Shown here one piece after another: positions 22,457-25,229 of a stretch of DNA of 25,229 nt (the first letter of the stretch is position 1; each line of letters starts with the position of its first letter). Under the pieces are notes generated by a model. It searched no databases. It saw nothing but the letters and a program-made list of their open reading frames with translations, and was not told the DNA's origin. The DNA is taken from positions 1 to 25,229 of the IMG/VR virus record IMGVR_UViG_3300042507_001041; one strand, written 5' to 3'. Both the position numbers and the translations under genes were made by a program. The stretch comes from a virus.

Positions 22457-22555
22457 TTACTGCTCTAAAATGAAAAACGCCTTTAAACTTTCGGGGAGCA
22501 GCCCTACTTGTCTAAAGACGTTCAATAATGTTTTTAAAAGTTCCTGCTCGAACAA
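22457..22555 (-). CDS. Possible 32-residue protein or structured leader before DUF6291 gene
   Basis: Between the promoter box at 22559 and the replication gene, one frame is open for 32 codons from a TTG (22553-22555) to a TAA 2 bases before the next ATG. It reads EQELLKTLLNVFRQVGLLPE then SLKAFFILEQ, an amphipathic helix-like, natural-looking sequence. No ATG is available, and the TTG lies almost at the expected transcript start. The same DNA has hairpin potential (GTTC/GAAC, GTCT/AGAC, GAGCAG/CTGCTC), so a structured leader RNA is a real alternative. Confidence 0.35.
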   Translation of the reverse strand: MFEQELLKTLLNVFRQVGLLPESLKAFFILEQ

Positions 22556-22558
22556 TTA

Positions 22559-22585
22559 CAAATATAATAATTATTTTTTAATCAA
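22559..22585 (-). promoter_or_regulatory. Promoter-like site upstream of the replication genes
   Basis: On the minus strand TATATTTG (22559-22566) is preceded by TTG (22583-22585) with a shorter 16-base spacer. It would produce a roughly 95-base leader before the DUF6291 start. The leader differs from the AACAATTAAAA leaders of the other promoters. Confidence 0.55.
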
Positions 22586-22740
22586 AAATGATTTTCTTCT
22601 AAAATTGTTGGTATTAATTCATCAAGTTGATAAAACTCATCCATTTCACGAATACCATTTGAATAAGTAGCACGATAATAACTTAACCAAGTTTCAGGGT
22701 TAGTTTCTAAAATTGCTTTTTTTAATACGTATCTATACAT
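22582..22740 (-). CDS. Small hypothetical early protein
   Basis: An earlier ATG at 22765-22767 is in frame, but the ATG at 22738-22740 overlaps the TAG of the 39-codon gene by 8 bases and fits the tight packing here, giving 52 residues. The product starts MYRYVLKKAILETNPETWLS, then YYRATYSNGIREMDEFYQLD, and ends with acidic ILEENHF. No motif is recognised. It is followed by a promoter-like box, so it probably ends the first early transcript. Confidence 0.6.
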   Translation of the reverse strand: MYRYVLKKAILETNPETWLSYYRATYSNGIREMDEFYQLDELIPTILEENHF

Positions 22741-22852
22741 CGTTTTCAGGGTTTTTATAATATCCATTCGCTACGTTAACACGAACCCTCCATTGCTTTA
22801 TTTTACGATAGTCAATCTTTTGCTTAGGGTTGTACAATATAAGAACTCTCAT
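22733..22852 (-). CDS. 39-residue early protein
   Basis: The ATG (22850-22852) overlaps the TGA of the preceding 60-residue gene as ATGA, and the TAG overlaps the next start by 8 bases. The basic product begins MRVLILYNPKQKIDYRKIKQ and continues WRVRVNVANGYYKNPEND. It fills a gap of about 110 bases that would otherwise break the run of overlapped early genes. Function is unknown; the junction geometry is the main evidence. Confidence 0.6.
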   Translation of the reverse strand: MRVLILYNPKQKIDYRKIKQWRVRVNVANGYYKNPENDV

Positions 22853-23031
22853 AGCTTTTCTATTTTATAATCCCACTCAATATATTGTTGCAAAGTGTCA
22901 AGTTCATTTTCTTTGCCAGTGTAATCATAATCAACTTGCCTTAAATATCCATCACCATTATCAAAACAATACCACCAAAAACCACCATTTGGATCCACTG
23001 AATCTTCTAACCATACTCTATAATTTTTCAT
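22849..23031 (-). CDS. 60-residue early protein rich in aromatic residues
   Basis: The product starts MKNYRVWLEDSVDPNGGFWW and continues YCFDNGDGYLRQVDYDYTGK, ending EWDYKIEKL. It is acidic, with many Trp/Tyr/Asp residues, and looks like a small beta domain; no family is recognised. The ATG overlaps the previous stop as ATGA and its own stop overlaps the next start in the same way. Both junctions carry the same 17-base sequence. It may be an early host-takeover protein, but this is only suggested by position. Confidence 0.62.
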   Translation of the reverse strand: MKNYRVWLEDSVDPNGGFWWYCFDNGDGYLRQVDYDYTGKENELDTLQQYIEWDYKIEKL

Positions 23032-23216
23032 AGCTTTTCTATTTCTGTTATAACTTCTTTTAAAAACTTAATCCGTGTTAATGTAAGCGTTTCCTGGATA
23101 CGCTGGTGACAAGTAAATATAGCGCAGTTGCGTGCCGTCTTATAGTCTTTAATATGCAGTCCTACATAGAATTTATCTACTAATTCAACAGCGAACTTTT
23201 TAGGATCTTGGTTCAT
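23028..23216 (-). CDS. 62-residue early protein (NCAIF...HQRI type)
   Basis: The product starts MNQDPKKFAVELVDKFYVGL and continues TARNCAIFTCHQRIQETLTL, ending EVITEIEKL. The DKF...A.NCA....Q..I pattern is one I recall in small proteins of many Bacteroidetes phages; no function is known. It is mostly helical with two buried-type cysteines. ATGA overlaps link it to genes on both sides. It belongs to the early cluster of tiny genes below the control region. Confidence 0.68.
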   Translation of the reverse strand: MNQDPKKFAVELVDKFYVGLHIKDYKTARNCAIFTCHQRIQETLTLTRIKFLKEVITEIEKL

Positions 23217-23428
23217 ACGTTTGATTTTATAATTATTTCGTTATGGTTAATTACTTTAAAGCTACGCATTCTTTCGTATTTCTGCATAAACTGAAGGTTC
23301 ATTTTATCGTAAACATCCTCGTGATATTCTTTGCCTTGTAAAAGCAATTCTTTTAAACGTTCTATTTGCTGCAATAAGACGGATTCATTCGTCCATTCGA
23401 ACACCGCTGTAACTTCTTTTGCTTTCAT
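23213..23428 (-). CDS. 71-residue helical early protein
   Basis: The product starts MKAKEVTAVFEWTNESVLLQ, continues QIERLKELLLQGKEYHEDVY and ends with a strand-like FKVINHNEIIIKSNV. The central leucine-rich helix suggests dimerisation. No domain is recognised. The ATG overlaps the preceding TGA as ATGA, and its own TGA overlaps the next ATG. The position in the first operon after the control region suggests early expression. Confidence 0.65.
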   Translation of the reverse strand: MKAKEVTAVFEWTNESVLLQQIERLKELLLQGKEYHEDVYDKMNLQFMQKYERMRSFKVINHNEIIIKSNV

Positions 23429-23595
23429 ATTCTAATCATATTATTGTTTTCATCAAATCTTACATTATAGGCTTTAGCCTCACAAATACGCATATAAAGT
23501 TCAATGTTAAACCTACCTAAATTCTTTTTCTTTTGGTCGTGCCAATAGTTAATTATTTCAAGAAAAGTTGGTTTCGTGTTTTTCTTCGTTCTCAT
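23425..23595 (-). CDS. 56-residue basic early protein
   Basis: The frame extends upstream to an ATG at 23667, but the ATG at 23593-23595 overlaps the TGA of the small membrane-protein gene as ATGA and is the better start. The product begins MRTKKNTKPTFLEIINYWHD and continues with basic QKKKNLGRFNIELYMRICEA and a strand-like end. It is probably a small nucleic-acid-binding or regulatory protein, but no family is recognised. Confidence 0.62.
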   Translation of the reverse strand: MRTKKNTKPTFLEIINYWHDQKKKNLGRFNIELYMRICEAKAYNVRFDENNNMIRI

Positions 23596-23738
23596 CGCAT
23601 AAAAATTAAAAGTGAATACAATGCACCAATCGTTACAAGAAGTAGCGGGAAAAAGCCTAAAAAGCACCTTAAAATGTCTTTATGTTCTTCATTCGCTGGG
23701 GTAACTTGGTCTAACAAGTCGTAAAAGTAATTTTTCAT
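23592..23738 (-). CDS. 48-residue membrane protein, first early gene
   Basis: The ATG is at 23736-23738, 25 bases below a TATATTTG box, and the TGA overlaps the next ATG as ATGA. The product starts MKNYFYDLLDQVTPANEEHK and ends with a hydrophobic segment (FLGFFPLLLVTIGALYSLLI), so it probably spans the membrane once near the C-terminus. As the first gene after the early promoter it may act on the host envelope, for example in superinfection exclusion; that is a guess from position. Confidence 0.6.
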   Translation of the reverse strand: MKNYFYDLLDQVTPANEEHKDILRCFLGFFPLLLVTIGALYSLLIFMR

Positions 23739-23763
23739 AGTTTAAATATTTAATTGTGTTGAG

Positions 23764-23771
23764 CAAATATA
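23764..23771 (-). promoter_or_regulatory. TAnnTTTG box of the early operon
   Basis: On the minus strand TATATTTG lies at 23764-23771, and its leader ends at the 23738 start. No TTG is found at the usual upstream distance, so an activator may be needed. The leader contains ACAATTAAA, a shortened form of the leader shared by other promoters. Confidence 0.6.
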
Positions 23772-23817
23772 CTATTCTTTTAAATATAATGTTACATTTT
23801 TAACAAAATATTTTTTC

Positions 23818-23919
23818 AGAATTAAGAATCAGCAATAATTGCTTACGGGGGTATCTCTTAGAAATTTAATTCATTTATACATATATACCCAATAGGAGTG
23901 TTTCTTAATTCTTAATTCT
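23818..23919 (-). other. Nested inverted repeats in the gene-free control region
   Basis: AGAATTAAGAA at 23818-23828 is inverted as TTCTTAATTCT at 23902-23912 and again at 23909-23919, so the right arm is present twice with a 7-base period. Inside are the near-perfect palindrome AGCAATAATTGCT (23831-23843) and an inverted pair GGGTAT/ATACCC near 23848 and 23885. The stretch has no gene. It lies between a terminator and the early promoter, so it may hold operators or a replication origin; no direct evidence distinguishes these. Confidence 0.5.
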
Positions 23920-23925
23920 ATAAAC

Positions 23926-23951
23926 TAAAAAACCCCTACCGAAGTAGAGGT
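23926..23951 (-). terminator. Intrinsic terminator with UUCG loop
   Basis: On the minus strand ACCTCTAC (23951-23944), TTCG (23943-23940) and GTAGGGGT (23939-23932) form an 8-bp stem with a UUCG tetraloop and one G-U pair, followed by a run of T residues. It would stop transcripts from the lysis genes, or the short transcript starting just upstream of it. Confidence 0.88.
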
Positions 23952-23987
23952 TTCCTAACAATTAAAATTATGAAATATGCAAAAATC
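23926..23987 (-). ncRNA. Candidate short RNA between promoter-like site and terminator
   Basis: A TATCTTTG box at 23992-23999 with TTG 18 bases upstream points leftward into the terminator only about 40 bases away, so transcription here would give an RNA of around 60 bases and no protein. It contains CATAATTTTAATTGTT, the complement of the AACAATTAAAA leader found at the ERF, 19650 and 16681 genes. It may be a trans-acting antisense RNA; a chance promoter match at the end of the lysis operon is the alternative. Confidence 0.4.
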
Positions 23988-23991
23988 AGTA

Positions 23992-24020
23992 CAAAGATAT
24001 TATTTTATTCTACGTAACAA
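23992..24020 (-). promoter_or_regulatory. Promoter-like site at the end of the lysis operon
   Basis: On the minus strand TATCTTTG (23992-23999) is preceded by TTG (24018-24020), spacer 18. The TTG lies inside the end of the 24000 gene. The only thing downstream before the terminator is about 60 bases of non-coding DNA. Confidence 0.45.
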
Positions 24021-24221
24021 AACTTTTTTTAATATTTTTCCTACTAACTTGAAAAAACCGCCGTTAGCCTCAACTTTCACCTCAGACCCTTCGGCAGTCT
24101 TCTCAACCTTTACATCTAAATTCTTAGAATCGTAATCTACTTTTACTTCTCCGTCTTTGCGTTCAACCTTAACGTCTATGTTTTCGGTATCTACTTCTAC
24201 TTTTAAATTTTTCTTTGCCAT
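24000..24221 (-). CDS. Small beta-repeat protein with cationic amphipathic tail
   Basis: The first ~50 of 73 residues are a repeated strand pattern (LKVEVDTENIDVKVERKDGE, then VKVDYDSKNLDVKVEKTAEG), alternating Val with Lys/Asp/Glu. A Gly-Gly then leads to FFKLVGKILKKVLLRRIK, a strongly cationic amphipathic helix of the kind seen in membrane-active peptides. It follows the endolysin with a one-base TAATG overlap, so it belongs to the lysis cassette. A membrane- or outer-membrane-disrupting helper is plausible but inferred; the beta part has no recognised family. Its stop (24000-24002) almost touches the promoter-like site. Confidence 0.65.
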   Translation of the reverse strand: MAKKNLKVEVDTENIDVKVERKDGEVKVDYDSKNLDVKVEKTAEGSEVKVEANGGFFKLVGKILKKVLLRRIK

Positions 24222-24739
24222 TATGCTTCATTTGTTGTTATTACTCCTTTTGGCTCTAAATGCACTTTGCGCACGTTTGAAGGCTGCGCTATCTTCCATG
24301 CTGTTCTACGTGCCTGATTCAATCTATTCTTAGCGATACGTGAAACGCTTACTGAATTGTTTTGATTACCACCCAACACGTGATAGTGCGTTTGGTCTTC
24401 ACCTACATAAATTCCTACGTGTCCGCCTCCATTTCTTTTGAATGTAAGAACATCGCCTAACATTGGTTCAGTTACTTTAGTTCCGTATTTATTCCAGTTT
24501 AAAGCCCATAACGGACGCTCAACTACTTGAAGCCCCGCGGACTTTGCGCAGTAAGCTATAAACAAACCGCACCAAGGTATCTCATCATTCGTGTAAACAT
24601 TTGATAAACCTAAGTCTTTAGCCCACCCTAATATTATAGGATTATGCGTTTTACCTACAAACTCTTTAACTCCAAGTTGTTTAACTGCCTGAACTAATAT
24701 TCTCGGAGCCTTTTGTTTTTTTAACCAGTCGTAACTCAT
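24221..24739 (-). CDS. Endolysin, NlpC/P60/CHAP-type amidase or endopeptidase
   Basis: The 172-residue protein has no signal peptide, so it needs a holin. Catalytic-type motifs are EIPWCGLFIAYC with C57 and GGGHVGIYVGED with H107, separated by LWALNWNKYGTKVTEPMLG and DVLTFKRN. This is the layout of TIGR02594-like cysteine peptidoglycan hydrolases. The N-terminal region (PRILVQAVKQLGVKEFVGKT) is typical of the same family. The C-terminus (SRIAKNRLNQARRTAWKIAQ) is basic and may help wall binding. It lies between the holin-like gene and the cationic small protein. Confidence 0.87.
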   Translation of the reverse strand: MSYDWLKKQKAPRILVQAVKQLGVKEFVGKTHNPIILGWAKDLGLSNVYTNDEIPWCGLFIAYCAKSAGLQVVERPLWALNWNKYGTKVTEPMLGDVLTFKRNGGGHVGIYVGEDQTHYHVLGGNQNNSVSVSRIAKNRLNQARRTAWKIAQPSNVRKVHLEPKGVITTNEA

Positions 24740-24951
24740 TCTTCGTTTATTTCGTCTTTTGGTATTACAGCGTATTTACTTGTATCGTTTACATCTTGAT
24801 GAACTGCGGAACTATTGCCTTTTCCGTAACAGTCGTAAAGGCGGTGTTTTAATTCCTGAACTTCGCTATGCGTATACCATAACCATAACGCAAGTACTCC
24901 AGTAGCGCCTTGCTTTTTAATTATTTCTAAAAATTTGGTTATATCAATCAT
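24736..24951 (-). CDS. Holin-like small membrane protein
   Basis: The 71-residue protein has one short hydrophobic segment, GATGVLALWLWYTHSEVQE at about residues 15-33, an amphipathic start (MIDITKFLEIIKKQ) and a polar, acidic tail. This is a pattern I recall from single-helix proteins before endolysins in Bacteroidetes phages. Its TGA overlaps the endolysin ATG as AATGA, the usual holin-lysin coupling. A true holin normally has a longer membrane span, so a spanin- or accessory-type function is not excluded. Confidence 0.65.
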   Translation of the reverse strand: MIDITKFLEIIKKQGATGVLALWLWYTHSEVQELKHRLYDCYGKGNSSAVHQDVNDTSKYAVIPKDEINEE

Positions 24952-24956
24952 TGTAA

Positions 24957-25205
24957 TTAATTTTCTATTGGTGGGAATGGTGGTGTTGTTACTTCAAAAG
25001 TTTCTGGTTCTCCTAAAACAGCTTTTAAACTATCATCAAAAATAATATACCAAAATATTGGAGTATCATATTCAGCTGTTTGATAGTTAACCCAATTTTG
25101 CGTAACGTCATCTGGTGAAACTGGAATACCATAATAAGAATCTATTTGCTCTCTTGCATTAATAGCATCTTGTTCATTCGTATATTTATATCCTACAATT
25201 TCCAT
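24957..25205 (-). CDS. Small hypothetical protein at right edge
   Basis: The 82-residue acidic, aromatic-rich protein starts MEIVGYKYTNEQDAINAREQ and continues IDSYYGIPVSPDDVTQNWVN and FWYIIFDDSLKAVLGEPETF, ending in a proline-rich TTPPFPPIEN. The fold looks ferredoxin-like (strand-helix-strand). I recall similar small proteins near tail-fibre or lysis genes of Bacteroidetes phages, without function. It leads the lysis cassette and ends 5 bases before the holin-like start. The remaining 24 bases to the window edge show no feature. Confidence 0.7.
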   Translation of the reverse strand: MEIVGYKYTNEQDAINAREQIDSYYGIPVSPDDVTQNWVNYQTAEYDTPIFWYIIFDDSLKAVLGEPETFEVTTPPFPPIEN

Positions 25206-25229
25206 TAGTATATTGAATAATAAGTATTA

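Noticed and set aside
23953-24016. Plus-strand 15-codon frame MKYAKISTKILFYST with a leader-like sequence
   Set aside because: The leader AACAATTAAAATTATG is attractive, but no plus-strand promoter box is seen and the frame runs into the opposite gene. It is kept only as an alternative explanation in the short-RNA finding.
1-25229. Prophage integration signs (integrase, att repeats) or CRISPR arrays
   Set aside because: No tyrosine or serine recombinase, no repeat pair at the edges and no regularly spaced repeats were seen. The tRNA-like element could serve as an attachment site, but no duplicate of its 3' end was noticed.

Overview
The window looks like an internal stretch of the genome (or an integrated copy) of a tailed, probably siphovirus-like phage of a Bacteroidetes/Flavobacteriia host. 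The reasons are: AT-rich DNA (about one third G+C by eye); every supported gene on the minus strand, packed with ATGA/TGATG/GTGA start-stop overlaps; almost no Shine-Dalgarno-like sites; several promoters with the Bacteroidetes TAnnTTTG -7 box, some with TTG about 19 bases upstream; and many small proteins of types I associate with Bacteroidetes phages. No integrase or divergent repressor gene is visible. Portal and major capsid genes are not in the window and presumably lie beyond an edge.

Layout in the direction of transcription (high to low coordinates). (1) 25205-24000: a small unknown protein, a one-helix holin-like protein, an NlpC/P60/CHAP-type endolysin, and a small protein with a cationic amphipathic tail. 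(2) 23740-24000: a gene-free control region with an intrinsic terminator, nested inverted repeats and two promoter-like sites. (3) 23738-19698: early genes, comprising very small proteins, a DUF6291-like replication protein, a RecA/DnaB-like ATPase and a NinG-type nuclease. (4) 19650-17016: a small DNA-binding-type protein, ERF annealing protein, YqaJ-type exonuclease, a DUF736/SSB-like protein and an HTH protein. (5) 17015-16743: a GC-richer non-coding stretch with a tRNA-like structure and a second structured segment, closed by an intrinsic terminator. (6) 16681-14840: zinc-finger, membrane, sigma-factor and cysteine-rich small genes. (7) 14839-11393: ParB-like protein, DpdA-like DNA transglycosylase, QueC, QueD, QueE and FolE. 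(8) 11371-1: terminase, tail module with a frameshifted tail chaperone, tape measure, XkdF-type protease and head-assembly proteins, running off the left edge.

The centre of interest is the 7-deazaguanine DNA-modification operon. FolE, QueD, QueE and QueC together convert GTP to preQ0, and the DpdA-like enzyme is expected to exchange it for guanine in DNA, shielding the phage from restriction. No QueF or other preQ0-modifying gene is seen, so dPreQ0 is the simplest predicted product. Its QueC has lost all four zinc-binding cysteines, its QueE has an expanded radical-SAM cysteine motif, and a ParB-like protein is translationally coupled to DpdA. The cassette largely lacks a strand-biased motif (AAASACG) that is strongly over-represented elsewhere in the window, which suggests later acquisition.

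Other points: an overlapping -1 reading frame that almost certainly encodes a tail-chaperone extension; a shared 5' leader at four promoters, whose complement occurs in a candidate short RNA; several genes of 39-56 codons inferred from overlaps; and an unusual order with tail genes between terminase and head genes.
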